64,000 nucleotides of DNA. Origin: Siccirubricoccus phaeus. Lineage in GTDB: Bacteria > Pseudomonadota > Alphaproteobacteria > Acetobacterales > Acetobacteraceae. Under the pieces are notes generated by a model. It did not search any database. It saw only the letters and a program-made list of their open reading frames with translations, and was not told the DNA's origin. Each line of letters begins with the position of its first letter. Position 1 is the stretch's first letter. Of this stretch, positions 46,601 to 54,777 are shown piece after piece. Position numbers and translations under genes: made by a program. Where the stretch lies: positions 276,108-340,107 of the forward strand of contig NZ_SRXO01000005.1 of NCBI RefSeq assembly GCF_008360935.1. The letters run 5' to 3'.

Positions 46601-46688
46601 GCGTCTCGGCGGGTCTTTGCCGCCCTGGCGGCGTCCGCGTGCCGCGACCGAGCGCCACCTCCCCGGCACCTCCCCCGGCACCGCCCTG

Positions 46689-47279
46689 CTACGCCGGCCG
46701 CAGCTCCAGGCTGCGGTCCCAGAGATTGGGCACCGCCGTATTGGTGTAGCCGGAGATGAAGCGCTTCTGCGCCCCCGTCGCCGGGTCGTAGGTATGCCGC
46801 AGGATGGCGCCGATATTGCCGCCATAGCAGTGGATGCTGATGCTGGCGCGGTCGGCGAAGGCATTCTCCACCACATGCAGGTCGCCCAACCGCGGGCTGA
46901 CCGCCACCACCTGGCCGGGCGTCAGCACCTCCTTCTCCCCCGCCTGCATCGGGCTGCCGGGCAGATAGGGGGTGGAGATCTCCGAACCCCGCAGCATGCC
47001 GACCAGCCCCCAGACCAGATGGTCATGCACCGGCGTCCGCTGCCCCGGCCCCCAGACGAAGCTGACGACGCAGAAGCGCTCCAGCGGGTCGCAATGCAGC
47101 AGGTATTGGCGGTAATTCGGGCCGGGCACGGCGTAGTCCTCCGGCAGCCAGTCATCCGCCGCCACCAGCCGGCCGAGCAGGGCGCCGCCTTCCGCCACCC
47201 AGCGCTCCTCCGCCGCTTCCGCCTCGGCCAGCCGGGTCATGCCCCGCACGAAATCCCTGAGCTTCGCCACGCCGGCCAT
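46689..47279 (-). CDS. Cysteine dioxygenase family protein
   Basis: This 196-residue double-stranded beta-helix enzyme resembles bacterial thiol dioxygenases. The 3-His iron ligands are visible as PVHDHLVWGLVGMLRG (two His near residue 80) and a third in GDLHVVENAFADRASISIHCYGG. These enzymes use Fe(II) and O2 to oxidise cysteine or 3-mercaptopropionate to sulfinates. The 3-mercaptopropionate type is favoured when Arg is absent at the carboxylate site, but I cannot judge that reliably. ATG 47279 is preferred over 47297 because GGAGGGAG lies 8 bases before it; the longer form would add six residues. Confidence 0.83.
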   Translation of the reverse strand: MAGVAKLRDFVRGMTRLAEAEAAEERWVAEGGALLGRLVAADDWLPEDYAVPGPNYRQYLLHCDPLERFCVVSFVWGPGQRTPVHDHLVWGLVGMLRGSEISTPYLPGSPMQAGEKEVLTPGQVVAVSPRLGDLHVVENAFADRASISIHCYGGNIGAILRHTYDPATGAQKRFISGYTNTAVPNLWDRSLELRPA

Positions 47280-47356
47280 GCCGCCATCTCCCTCCATTGC
47301 GCCTATCCGCCCGAACCATGGCACGCTTCCGCCGTTCGCGCATGGCGGAGGCGCAA

Positions 47357-47839
47357 ATGGAACCGGAAACCCTGCTGCTGCCGGATGACGGCGTGGTGCC
47401 GAACAACCCCCGCCTGCCGGCCCTGCTCTGGCGCGGCGCCCTGCCGCCCGGAGAGCCCGAGGCCGCCGAGGCGCGCTTCGCCGCCCATGGCTGGCCGCCC
47501 GCCTGGCGCAACGGCATCTACCCCTACCATCACTACCACCCCAACGCACATGAGGCGCTGGCGATCGCCCGCGGCCAGGTGCGGGTGCAACTGGGTGGGG
47601 AGCAGGGCCAGGTGCTGGAGCTGCAGGCAGGCGATGTGGTGGCGCTGCCGGCCGGCGTCGGTCACCGCAACCTCAGCGCCAGCGCCGATCTGCTGGTGGT
47701 GGGCGCCTATCCGGCCGGGCAGGAGCCGAAGGAGTACCGCGCCGAGAAGCGGCTGCATGACGCGGCCATCGCCGCCATCATCGCCACTCCGGACCCGCCC
47801 TGCGAGCCGCTGACCGGGCAGCCCTGGCCCGGGCTGTAA
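47357..47839 (+). CDS. YjlB family cupin protein
   Basis: This 160-residue cupin resembles Bacillus YjlB. It opens PDDGVVPNNPRLPALLWRGAL, then HGWPPAWRNGIYPYHHYHPNAHEALAIARGQVRVQLGG, with the metal-binding His cluster YHHYHPNAHE near residues 58-67, followed by GDVVALPAGVGHRNLSASADLLVVGAYP. Function is unknown. ATG 47357 is preferred: GGAGG lies 5 bases upstream, and the conserved family start follows. In-frame ATGs at 47318 and 47342 would add 13 and 5 residues. Divergent from the cysteine dioxygenase-like gene. Confidence 0.85.
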   Translation: MEPETLLLPDDGVVPNNPRLPALLWRGALPPGEPEAAEARFAAHGWPPAWRNGIYPYHHYHPNAHEALAIARGQVRVQLGGEQGQVLELQAGDVVALPAGVGHRNLSASADLLVVGAYPAGQEPKEYRAEKRLHDAAIAAIIATPDPPCEPLTGQPWPGL

Positions 47840-48009
47840 GCGGCCCGGCCGGGCATGCGCGGGCCGGCCGCCACCGACGGCAGGCGATAAGGGCCGGCCG
47901 CGGCGGCGGCGCAGCCACCCGGGTGCGCGGGCGGCTGGCCCCGCCGCGCACCGGCAACCTCCGCCGGGCTGCCCCGCGGCAGGCCGGCCCCGCAGGCCCG
48001 CTGGCGCGG

Positions 48010-49038
48010 CTATTTCAGGTTGTCGTTCACCTGCTTCAGGGCGGCGGCGACGCTGGCGCGGATACTCAGCGGCAGGAACGGGTTCTCGTCCAGATCCTTC
48101 ACCAGCGGGTCGGAGGTGACGAATTTCGCGTAGTCCGTGGCAATCGCCCTGGCCTCGGTGCCAAGCTTCTGCTGCGTCGCCGCATCCGCGGCCTTCGAGG
48201 CCTCGTTGAGCTTCACCGCCAGCGCCAGGTCGAAGGCATCGGTCACCGGCTTCACCTTGGCCGCATAGGCTTTCTCGATCTCGGCGGCGATCTCCTGGCC
48301 CTGATAGGTCTTCAGGATCTCCGCCTTCAGCTTGTCGATCTCGCCCTGGACGTTGGTGCGGGCGGTGATCCAGGTCTTGGCGGACTGGACGTGCTTCGCC
48401 TTCACCTCCTCGCTGGCGGCGGGCGCCGGCCCCCCTTCCGGCGGCGCGGTGTCCTGGGCCGGGGGTGGCGGCGGGGCGGTGGAGACCGTCGGCCCCGGCG
48501 GTGGGGGCGGCGGGGGCGGAGGCGGCGCGGTCGAGACGCCCGGCTCCGGCGGCGAGGGCGGCGGCGGGGTGGTGCCGGTGCTGGGCCCGGGCGGCGGCGG
48601 CGGGGCCGGCGGAATGGTGCCGGGCTGCGCGTTGGACGGGGCCGGCGGCGCCTGGGTCTCGCCCTCCTCCAGCTCGGAATCGGAGGTGCCGTCCTCGAAA
48701 TTGATGACGACCTTGGTGTAGCCGGTGCCCTTCAGCGTTTTCTTCAGCTTCTTCGCCATGCCGGTGACGTTCTTGTTCAGCGTGAACGTCACCAGCTTCG
48801 GGTCGATATCGGTATCGACCACGACCGTGCCCCAGCGAAGATTGAAATTCTTCGGGTTTTCCTTGTCGAGCTGGCCGGAGACCGCCTTCGGCGCCTTGAC
48901 CTTGTCCAGCAGGATGAAGGCCATGGTGGCGTCGTTGGTATTGCCCGCGACGGCACAGCTCACCGGTTCCTTCTTGGACAGCCGCAGCAATTGCTTCAGC
49001 TTGTCCATGTCCATGCCGATGTTCGGTGTGGCAGCCAT
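48010..49038 (-). CDS. Proline-rich three-part protein of unknown function, divergent from the TssB-TssC-like gene
   Basis: This 342-residue protein has three parts. The N-terminal domain (1 to about 127) is a compact alpha-beta stretch (LKQLLRLSKKEPVSCAVAG, FNLRWGTVVVDTDIDPKLV, TGYTKVVINFEDGTSD). The linker (about 128-205) is proline-rich with runs of up to ten Pro. The C-terminal domain (about 206-342) is predicted all-helical and ends DENPFLPLSIRASVAAALKQV. There is no signal peptide or transmembrane helix. I cannot assign a named family. The start is 138 bases from the start of the TssB-TssC-like gene on the other strand, so they share a promoter region and probably a process. A role as chaperone, adaptor or cargo of the sheath-like protein is a guess. 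Confidence 0.75.
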   Translation of the reverse strand: MAATPNIGMDMDKLKQLLRLSKKEPVSCAVAGNTNDATMAFILLDKVKAPKAVSGQLDKENPKNFNLRWGTVVVDTDIDPKLVTFTLNKNVTGMAKKLKKTLKGTGYTKVVINFEDGTSDSELEEGETQAPPAPSNAQPGTIPPAPPPPPGPSTGTTPPPPSPPEPGVSTAPPPPPPPPPPGPTVSTAPPPPPAQDTAPPEGGPAPAASEEVKAKHVQSAKTWITARTNVQGEIDKLKAEILKTYQGQEIAAEIEKAYAAKVKPVTDAFDLALAVKLNEASKAADAATQQKLGTEARAIATDYAKFVTSDPLVKDLDENPFLPLSIRASVAAALKQVNDNLK

Positions 49039-49176
49039 GCTCCGTCTCCCTTCGCCGGTCGCACCCAGGGCAGGGGCGCCGCGGCGTTGTCGCCAGCGGC
49101 ATGATATTCAACTTTGCCGCAAGATGTTAGCCTCTCCGGAACGGTGATAGCCGCGGCAGCGGGGGCGGGACACGCG

Positions 49177-51090
49177 ATGGCGATGGAATATGCGGTGAAT
49201 TTCGGCAGCCTGAACAAGGCGCCGCGGGCCGCAGGGCCCGCCCCGAAATTCCGCCTGGCGGTCTTCGGCGATTTTTCCGGCCGCGCCAATACCGGGAAGC
49301 TGGACACCGGGGCGAAGCTCGCCGCCCGCAAGCCCATCAAGGTGGATGTCGATAATCTCGACGACGTGATGGCGCGGATGAAGCTGAAACTCTCCCTGCC
49401 CATCGGGCCGGAGGGCGGGACGGTCGCGCTCGACTTCGCTGAGATCGAGGATTTCCACCCCGACCAGCTCTTCGACAAGGTGGAGGTGTTCGACGGCCTC
49501 TCCGACCTCCGCCGCCGGCTGCTGAACCGGGCGAGCTTCGACCGCGCGGCGAAGGAGGTGCTGGGCTGGGGCGGGGAGGAGCCCCTGCCGCCGCCGCCCC
49601 GGGCGAAATCCCAGGCCACCGCCGTCGCCACCGACCGCCGGCTGGGTGATTTCGCCCGCCTCGTCGGCGGCCGGCGCATGGCGCCGGCGGCCGAGGCCTC
49701 GGTGGAGGAGTGGATCCGCCGCATCGTCGGCAGCCATATCGTGCCGGGCAAGGACAGCCGGCAGGACCAGCTGGTGGCGCGGGTGGACCAGGCGCTCTCC
49801 GCCGCCATGCGCAGCCTGCTGCACCACCCGGATTTCCAGGCGCTGGAAGCCACCTGGCGGAGCATCGACTTCCTGGTCCGCCGCATCGAGACCAGCCACC
49901 GGATGGAGATCGTCCTCTACGACATCTCCGCCGAGGAGCTGGCCGCCGACCTCGCCGCCTCCGACCGGCTGGAGGAAAGCGGGCTCTACGGGCTGATGGT
50001 CGAGGCCCCGGCGATGGACGCCCACCAGGGGCCGCTCTCCGCCATCATCGGCCTCTACGGCTTCGAGCTGGCGCCGCCGCATGCCGAGCTGCTGGGGCGG
50101 CTGGCGCGGCTCTGCGCCGCGGCGAATTGCCCCTTCCTCTCGCAGATCGGCGCCGACAGCTTCGGCATGCCCTTCGCCGAGCAGCACCCGCTCATCAAGG
50201 AGGCCTGGGGGGCGCTGCAGGCGGCGCCGGAGGCGGCCTATATCGGCCTCGCCGCGCCGCGCTTCCTGCTGCGCATGCCCTACGGCAAGAAATCGGAGCC
50301 GATCGACAGCTTCGCCTTCGAGGAATTCACCCGCCAGGGCGGGCTCGGCACCATGCTCTGGGCCAATCCAGCGGTGATGGTCGGCTTCTTGCTGGCGGAG
50401 ACCTATCTTCGCAGCGGGTCCAAGCTGAAGCTCGGCAGCATCATGTCGGCCAACGACATGCCGTATTTCCTCTACACCGACCCGGATGGCGACCAGGTGC
50501 CGCTGCCCTGCACGGAGCGGCATTGGAGCGAGCGCCAGGCAGTGGGGGTGGCGAGCTACCGGGCGATGCCGCTGGTCAGCCTGCGCGGCCGGCCGGAGGT
50601 GCGGCTGGCGAGCTTCAACGGCCTGGCCGGGCGGCCGATCGCCGGCTTCTGGGCGCCGGTGACGGAGCGGACGCCGGCCAGCGGCGGCGCGGCGGCCCCG
50701 GCGGAGGCCCCCGTGGCGCCGGCCCCGGCGGCGGCCGCTGCCGCCACCGCGCCGGCGGCGGCCGCAGCGGCACCACCGGCCGCGCCGGCGGCGGAGGATG
50801 ATCTGGACGCGCTGCTGGCCAGCCTCGACACCCCGGCACCCGCCCCGGCCCCGGCGGTACCGGAGCCGACCCCGGCCGAGGCGCCGCCGTCGGAGCTGGA
50901 CGCGCTGCTGGAAAGCCTCGACACCCTGGCGCCCGAGCCGGCGGCGCCGGAGCCCGAACCCGCGCCGCCACCCGAGGACGATCTGGACGCGCTGCTGGCC
51001 AGCCTCAGCGCCCCGCCGCCACCCCCGCCACCGGCGGATTCGGACGCCACGGAACCCGACCTGGACGCGCTGCTGGCCTCGCTGAAGTGA
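49177..51090 (+). CDS. TssB-TssC-like contractile sheath fusion with repeated C-terminal motif
   Basis: This 637-residue protein resembles a fusion of the two type VI secretion sheath subunits. Residues about 25-115 match TssB (FRLAVFGDFSGR, KVDVDNLDDVMARM, FHPDQLFDKVEVF). Residues about 180-500 match TssC: LLHHPDFQALEATWRSIDFL near 215, GLAAPRFLLRMPYG from 357, LWANPAVMV from 394. In standard T6SS, TssB and TssC are separate proteins. The Ala/Pro-rich tail (500-637) carries four DLDALLxSL motifs, beginning at 542 and about 572, 601 and 628, the last ending the protein. No other tss gene, ClpV or VgrG is in the window. ATG 49177 is chosen over upstream in-frame starts for its GGGGGCGGG site. 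Confidence 0.8.
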   Translation: MAMEYAVNFGSLNKAPRAAGPAPKFRLAVFGDFSGRANTGKLDTGAKLAARKPIKVDVDNLDDVMARMKLKLSLPIGPEGGTVALDFAEIEDFHPDQLFDKVEVFDGLSDLRRRLLNRASFDRAAKEVLGWGGEEPLPPPPRAKSQATAVATDRRLGDFARLVGGRRMAPAAEASVEEWIRRIVGSHIVPGKDSRQDQLVARVDQALSAAMRSLLHHPDFQALEATWRSIDFLVRRIETSHRMEIVLYDISAEELAADLAASDRLEESGLYGLMVEAPAMDAHQGPLSAIIGLYGFELAPPHAELLGRLARLCAAANCPFLSQIGADSFGMPFAEQHPLIKEAWGALQAAPEAAYIGLAAPRFLLRMPYGKKSEPIDSFAFEEFTRQGGLGTMLWANPAVMVGFLLAETYLRSGSKLKLGSIMSANDMPYFLYTDPDGDQVPLPCTERHWSERQAVGVASYRAMPLVSLRGRPEVRLASFNGLAGRPIAGFWAPVTERTPASGGAAAPAEAPVAPAPAAAAAATAPAAAAAAPPAAPAAEDDLDALLASLDTPAPAPAPAVPEPTPAEAPPSELDALLESLDTLAPEPAAPEPEPAPPPEDDLDALLASLSAPPPPPPPADSDATEPDLDALLASLK

Positions 51091-51258
51091 GGCTGGGGGC
51101 TTTGCCCCCCACATCCAGGGGCTCTGCCCCTGGACCCCGCCGGGGACCGGACCGGTCCCCGGACCCCGGTCCGAGTTTCAGAGCCGACGGGTCAATCAGC
51201 CGATCCGGCCCCGGCTCTGGCGGGACGCGTGCGTCCGGCGGGATGGGCAGGTGGCCCG
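51091..51258. repeat. Family B-like repeat between convergent genes (copy B6)
   Basis: Starts at the stop of the sheath-like gene with hairpins GGGGGCTTTGCCCCC and CAGGGGCTCTGCCCCTG, then GGGGACCGGACCGGTCCCC, then CGGTCCGAGTTTCAGAGCCGACGGGTCAATC. The last segment is the same core as in copies B7 and B11. The minus-strand AAA gene ends at 51259. The hairpins should end transcription in both directions. Confidence 0.7.
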
Positions 51259-52122
51259 CTATTCCACCACCTTCCCCTCGCGCCCCGCCAGATCCTGGAT
51301 GAACTGCCAGGCCACCCGGCCGGACCGGCCGCCACGGGTCACGGACCACTCATTCGCCTGCCGCCGCAGCTCCTCCGCCGGCAGGGCAATGCCCAGCGCC
51401 GCGGCATAGCCCTCGACCATGGCGAAATAGGTCGGCTGGTCGCAATTGTGGAAGCCGATCCACAAGCCGAAGCGGTCGCTCAGCGAAACCTTCTCCTCCA
51501 CCGCCTCGGCGGGGTTGATCGCCGTGCTGCGCTCATTCTCGATCATGTCGCGCGGCATCAGGTGGCGGCGGTTGCTCGTGGCGTAGAACAGCACGTTGGG
51601 CGGGCGGCCCTCGATGCCGCCATCCAGCACGCTCTTCAGCGCCTTGTAGTCCTGGTCCTCCTTCTCGAAGGAGAGGTCGTCGCAGAACACCAGGCAGCGC
51701 CGGGGCTGGGCGCGCAGCGCATTCAGCAGCTCCGGCAGGGTGCGGATATCCTCGCGGTGGATTTCGATCAGCGCCAGGCTGCCGGGGCGTTCCTCATTGG
51801 CCGCGGCATGCGCCGCCTTGACCAGGGAGGATTTCCCCATCCCCCGCGCGCCCCAGAGCATCACGTTGTTCGCCGGGAAGCCCGCGGCGAAGCGCAAGGT
51901 GTTCGCCAGCAGGATGTCCCGCTGCCGGTCGATGCCCTGCAGCAGCGGCAGCGCCACGCGGGAGACGCGCGGCACCGGCGCCAGGCGCGGCACCGGCTCC
52001 GGGTGCCAGACGAAGGCATCGGCGCCCTCCGGCGCCGGCGGGGTGGGGGGTGGGGGGGCCAGGCGCTCCAGCGCCTCGGCAATGCGGGTGAGCAGGGCGG
52101 TATCGGTCGGGATCTCGGACAT
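51259..52122 (-). CDS. DUF815 family AAA ATPase
   Basis: This 287-residue P-loop ATPase has Walker A GARGMGKSS (91-99), Walker B LVFCDDLSF (144-152), the sensor stretch VLFYATSNRRHLMPR near 185-199 and VSLSDRFGLWIGFHNC. These are the hallmarks of DUF815, a conserved but uncharacterised AAA group. The N-terminal 60 residues are Pro-rich. In alphaproteobacteria the gene often sits next to yajC, as here, where the two are divergent with 85 bases between starts. It is convergent with the TssB-TssC-like gene. A link to the sheath-like protein is possible but unproven; it is not a ClpV-type unfoldase. Confidence 0.93.
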   Translation of the reverse strand: MSEIPTDTALLTRIAEALERLAPPPPTPPAPEGADAFVWHPEPVPRLAPVPRVSRVALPLLQGIDRQRDILLANTLRFAAGFPANNVMLWGARGMGKSSLVKAAHAAANEERPGSLALIEIHREDIRTLPELLNALRAQPRRCLVFCDDLSFEKEDQDYKALKSVLDGGIEGRPPNVLFYATSNRRHLMPRDMIENERSTAINPAEAVEEKVSLSDRFGLWIGFHNCDQPTYFAMVEGYAAALGIALPAEELRRQANEWSVTRGGRSGRVAWQFIQDLAGREGKVVE

Positions 52123-52207
52123 TCGGTCGCACTTGACGGCAAGGGGGCGGAAGCTAGTTTGCGCCCGCCGGTCACGGCAAGCCGGAAGCACAAGGAAATC
52201 GCCCGGG

Positions 52208-52552
52208 ATGTTCATCTCCCCCGCCTACGCCCAGGATGCCGCTGCCGGCGGCGGCATGGCCATGGTCATGCAGATCCTGCCGCTGATCCTGATCTTCGGC
52301 GTCTTCTACTTCCTGCTGATCCGCCCGCAGCAGAAGAAGCAGAAGGAGCACCGCGCCATGCTGCAGGCGCTGAAACGCGGCGACCGGGTGCTCACCTCCG
52401 GCGGCATCATCGCCCAGGTGACCAAGGTGAAGGACGGCGTGGACGAGGTGGAGGTGGAGATCGCCCCCAATGTCCGCGTCAGCGTGCTGCGCGCCACCAT
52501 CACGGACATCTTCAAGCCCATCCCCGCCAATGACGGGGCGGCCAAGGGGTGA
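52208..52552 (+). CDS. yajC: Preprotein translocase subunit YajC
   Basis: This 114-residue accessory subunit of the SecDFYajC complex has one transmembrane helix (about 18-38, MAMVMQILPLILIFGVFYFLLI) followed by the signature RPQQKKQKEHRAMLQALKRGDRVLTSGGIIAQV. YajC helps SecDF in protein export and membrane insertion. In most alphaproteobacteria it is followed by secD and secF, but here the next gene is a small secreted protein overlapping by 4 bases, then repeats, and no secD/secF follows. Divergent from the DUF815 ATPase gene. Confidence 0.95.
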   Translation: MFISPAYAQDAAAGGGMAMVMQILPLILIFGVFYFLLIRPQQKKQKEHRAMLQALKRGDRVLTSGGIIAQVTKVKDGVDEVEVEIAPNVRVSVLRATITDIFKPIPANDGAAKG

Positions 52553-52965
52553 GCCGCGCCCCGGCGTTCCGCCGGGCTTTGCTGGCCGCCCTGTTCGCCC
52601 TGCCCGCCGCGGCGCAGGAGGCACCGCTGCGCAGCCTGGTCGGTGCCGACATGGTGGCGCTGGGCGCTCACCCTGCCGTGCGGGTGCTGCTGCGCAACGC
52701 TGCCCGCGGCCGCCAGCAGCAGGTCTATGAGGGGCTGCGCCTGCCCGGGCCGCCCGTCGCGCTGGTGGCGGAGCATTGGCTGGTCGGCTGGGGGCGGGAG
52801 GGGCGGCGCGGCCTGTTCATCGCCTTCGACACGGTGCAGGAGCAGCTCGTCCTGTTCCTGCTGGTGGATGGCCAGCCGGTCTATCTTTCCCCCCGTTCCT
52901 CCCACTGGCCGCCGGAGCTGGCCGTGCCCTTCGGCGAGTTCAGCGAGGGCCTGCGCCCCGAATAG
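52549..52965 (+). CDS. Small secreted protein of unknown function
   Basis: This 138-residue predicted periplasmic protein has a signal peptide RAPAFRRALLAALFALPAAAQ with cleavage after AAA or AAQ near residue 23. The mature part contains VALVAEHWLVGWGREG and QEQLVLFLLVDGQPVYLSPRSSHWP, a compact beta-rich domain I cannot assign to a family. The GTG start at 52549 overlaps the yajC stop by 4 bases (GTGA), so it is translationally coupled to yajC. Such placement suggests a role linked to envelope biogenesis, but that is context only. Confidence 0.7.
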   Translation: MSRAPAFRRALLAALFALPAAAQEAPLRSLVGADMVALGAHPAVRVLLRNAARGRQQQVYEGLRLPGPPVALVAEHWLVGWGREGRRGLFIAFDTVQEQLVLFLLVDGQPVYLSPRSSHWPPELAVPFGEFSEGLRPE

Positions 52966-53165
52966 CGCCGGCCCCGAGGGTCAACCAGCAGATTTCGGGC
53001 GGGGTCCGGGGAGTGCAGGGGGCAGAGAGCCCGATAAGCGCTGAATGGCAAAGTAAGAACGGGGGCTCTGCCCCCGAACCCCCGCCGGGGGTTGCCGGCA
53101 CTGCCGGCAACGCGCCTTCCTGGACCCCGGCCTGAGTTTCAGACTCGACGGTTGAACCGGCCGAC
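52966..53165. repeat. Family B-like repeat fused to a family A repeat (copy B7)
   Basis: After the small secreted protein gene come GGGGTCCGGGGAG, GGGGGCTCTGCCCCC, CCCCCGCCGGGGG, hairpin TTGCCGGCACTGCCGGCAA, and the core TGAGTTTCAGACTCGACGGTTGAACCGGCCGACTAGAG. The core runs straight into the CTAG that opens the family A repeat at 53166. No gene is present in 52966-53440; the gap is made up almost wholly of these two repeats. Confidence 0.7.
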
Positions 53166-53373
53166 TAGAGCGGTTTCACGCTGACTGTGCAGCGCGAAAC
53201 CGCTTTAGCTTATGGATTGTAGAGCAGCTTCACGCCTCCGGGCGATGCCGCCCTCCGGCGATCTGCTCTGGAGCGGGATCGGTAGAGCTGCGCTCACCCG
53301 CCCCGCTCTAGCTCATTGTTCGGTCGCGTGATTCACGGTTTCGGTCGATTCGACCTCAACCGATCACGCTCTA
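53166..53373. repeat. Family A mosaic repeat, module order b-c-inverted a (copy A3)
   Basis: Modules b-c (53166-53269) match 27644-27747 at 103 of 104 positions (one C/T change in CGCTCTAG/CGCTTTAG). Module a follows in inverted orientation (53269-53373), ending CTCAACCGATCACGCTCTA. At 27.5 kb module a comes first and in the opposite orientation. The same pieces have therefore been rearranged. The rest of the gap up to 53440 is a family B-like GGGGTCCGGGGAG fragment. Confidence 0.88.
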
Positions 53374-53440
53374 GGGGCGGGGTCCGGGGAGAAGCTCTTT
53401 CCCCCGGCAGGGTCTGGGGGCAGCACCCCCATTTTTCTCG

Positions 53441-53665
53441 CTATTTGGCCTGGTACTCCACCCTCAACCCGATGCCCGCGCCATTCCAGCCGAGCACCCC
53501 CTGCGGCGCTTCCCGGAACACCGGCGCAGGGCCGGCGCTCACCCCCCAGGCACCTTCCCCCGGCCGCTGCCGCAGGCTACGCCACCAGGCCGCCAGCGCC
53601 GGCACGCCGCCCAGCAGCAGCAGCGTCGCCGCCAGGGCCAGCAGATCGGCATCCAGATAGGTCAT
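53441..53665 (-). CDS. Small single-helix membrane protein, hypothetical
   Basis: This 74-residue protein opens MTYLDADLLALAATLLLLGG with one transmembrane helix (about 7-26), then a short polar tail with WGVSAGPAPVFREAPQG. No family is recognised. GGAG 6 bases upstream of ATG 53665 supports this start; further in-frame ATGs at 53677 and 53680 exist. It lies between the double repeat and the divergent PepSY-two-component operon, and may be a minor membrane protein or not a real gene. Confidence 0.5.
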   Translation of the reverse strand: MTYLDADLLALAATLLLLGGVPALAAWWRSLRQRPGEGAWGVSAGPAPVFREAPQGVLGWNGAGIGLRVEYQAK

Positions 53666-53790
53666 CCTGCGCTCCATCATCGGGGCACCCGCCCCATTCC
53701 TCATGCCCCCAGCTTGGCCACCCCTGCCTGAACCGGTGCTGAGCGACCCGTTCAGCCTGGGTTCAGCCATCTCGCTGGCAGAGTGACCCC

Positions 53791-54108
53791 ATGCGCCGCC
53801 CTTTGCTTTGCCTGCTTGCCGCCCTGGCCCTGGCCCCGACCCATCCCGCCCGGGCCGGGGATGACGACCACGAACGCGCCCGCGCCGCGGTGGAGGCCGG
53901 CCGCATCCGCCCCCTGGCGCAATTGCTGGTGGAGGTGGAACGGCGTTTCGTCGGCCAGGTGGTGGAGACCGAGCTGGATGACGACGACCATCGCTGGACC
54001 TATGAATTCAAGCTGCTCCCGCCCTCCGGCCGGATGTATCGGGTGATTCTCGATGCCACGACGGGCGCCGTCCTCGCCACGCGCGGCCCGGTGCAGGAGC
54101 GGCGCTGA
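53791..54108 (+). CDS. PepSY domain-containing periplasmic protein
   Basis: This 105-residue protein has a signal peptide (MRRPLLCLLAALALAPTHPARA) and a PepSY domain (about 30-100; ARAAVEAGRIRPLAQLLVEVERRFVGQVVETELD, then MYRVILDATTGAVLA). PepSY proteins often lie with two-component systems that sense periplasmic signals or metals. Its stop overlaps the response regulator start by one base (TGATG), so the three genes 53791-56118 form an operon. It probably acts as a periplasmic accessory of the sensor kinase. Confidence 0.88.
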   Translation: MRRPLLCLLAALALAPTHPARAGDDDHERARAAVEAGRIRPLAQLLVEVERRFVGQVVETELDDDDHRWTYEFKLLPPSGRMYRVILDATTGAVLATRGPVQERR

Positions 54109-54770
54109 TGCGGGTGCTGGTGGTGGAGGACAGCGAGGCGCTCGCCGCCCAGCTCCGGGACGCGCTGCTGGCCGCGCATTTCGCCGTGGACCTTGCCTCG
54201 GATGGGGAGGAGGCGCTCTTCCTCGGCGAGACGGAGCCCTATGACGCCGTCGTGCTCGATCTCGGCCTTCCACGCCTCGACGGGCTTTCCGTCCTCCGCC
54301 GCTGGCGCGCCGCCGGCCGGACCATGCCGGTGCTGATCCTGACCGCCCGCGATGCCTGGACGGAGAAGGTCGCCGGCCTCGACGCCGGCGCCGACGACTA
54401 CCTCGCCAAGCCCTTCGTGATGGGGGAGCTGCTGGCCCGGCTGCGCGCCCTGGTCCGCCGCGCCCATGGCCGCGCCCAGGCGGAGATCGTGCTCGGCCCG
54501 CTCAGCATCGACCCTGCCGCCGGCAGCGTGGCGCTGGAGGGGATGCCGGTGCGCCTCACCGGCCTGGAATTCCGTCTGCTTTCCTATCTCGCCCATCGCC
54601 CCGGCCAGGTGGTCTCCAAGACCGAGCTGACCGAGCACCTCTACGCCCAGGATTTCGACCGCGATTCCAATACGCTGGAAGTGGTGGTCGGAAGGCTGCG
54701 GCGGAAGCTGGGCGCGGCCTTGATCGAGACGCTGCGCGGCCAGGGCTACCGGCTGGCGGCCCCGGGCTGA
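54108..54770 (+). CDS. Response regulator, OmpR/PhoB family (QseB/PmrA-like)
   Basis: This 220-residue regulator has a receiver domain with acidic pocket VEDSE (Asp8), phospho-acceptor Asp51 (VVLDLGLPRLDG) and Lys101 (DDYLAKPF). The C-terminal winged helix (about 125-218) contains LTGLEFRLLSYLAHRPGQVVSKTELTEHLY and VVVGRLRRKLG. It is the second gene of a PepSY-RR-HK operon, coupled to PepSY by a 1-base overlap and 7 bases ahead of the kinase gene. It probably binds DNA near the operon and at envelope-stress or metal-response targets. Confidence 0.94.
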   Translation: MRVLVVEDSEALAAQLRDALLAAHFAVDLASDGEEALFLGETEPYDAVVLDLGLPRLDGLSVLRRWRAAGRTMPVLILTARDAWTEKVAGLDAGADDYLAKPFVMGELLARLRALVRRAHGRAQAEIVLGPLSIDPAAGSVALEGMPVRLTGLEFRLLSYLAHRPGQVVSKTELTEHLYAQDFDRDSNTLEVVVGRLRRKLGAALIETLRGQGYRLAAPG

Positions 54771-54777
54771 GCCCGCC

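Noticed and set aside
48010-52122. A complete type VI secretion cluster
   Set aside because: Only the sheath-like fusion is recognisable. No membrane complex, baseplate, Hcp, VgrG or ClpV gene is present, and the AAA protein is of the DUF815 type.
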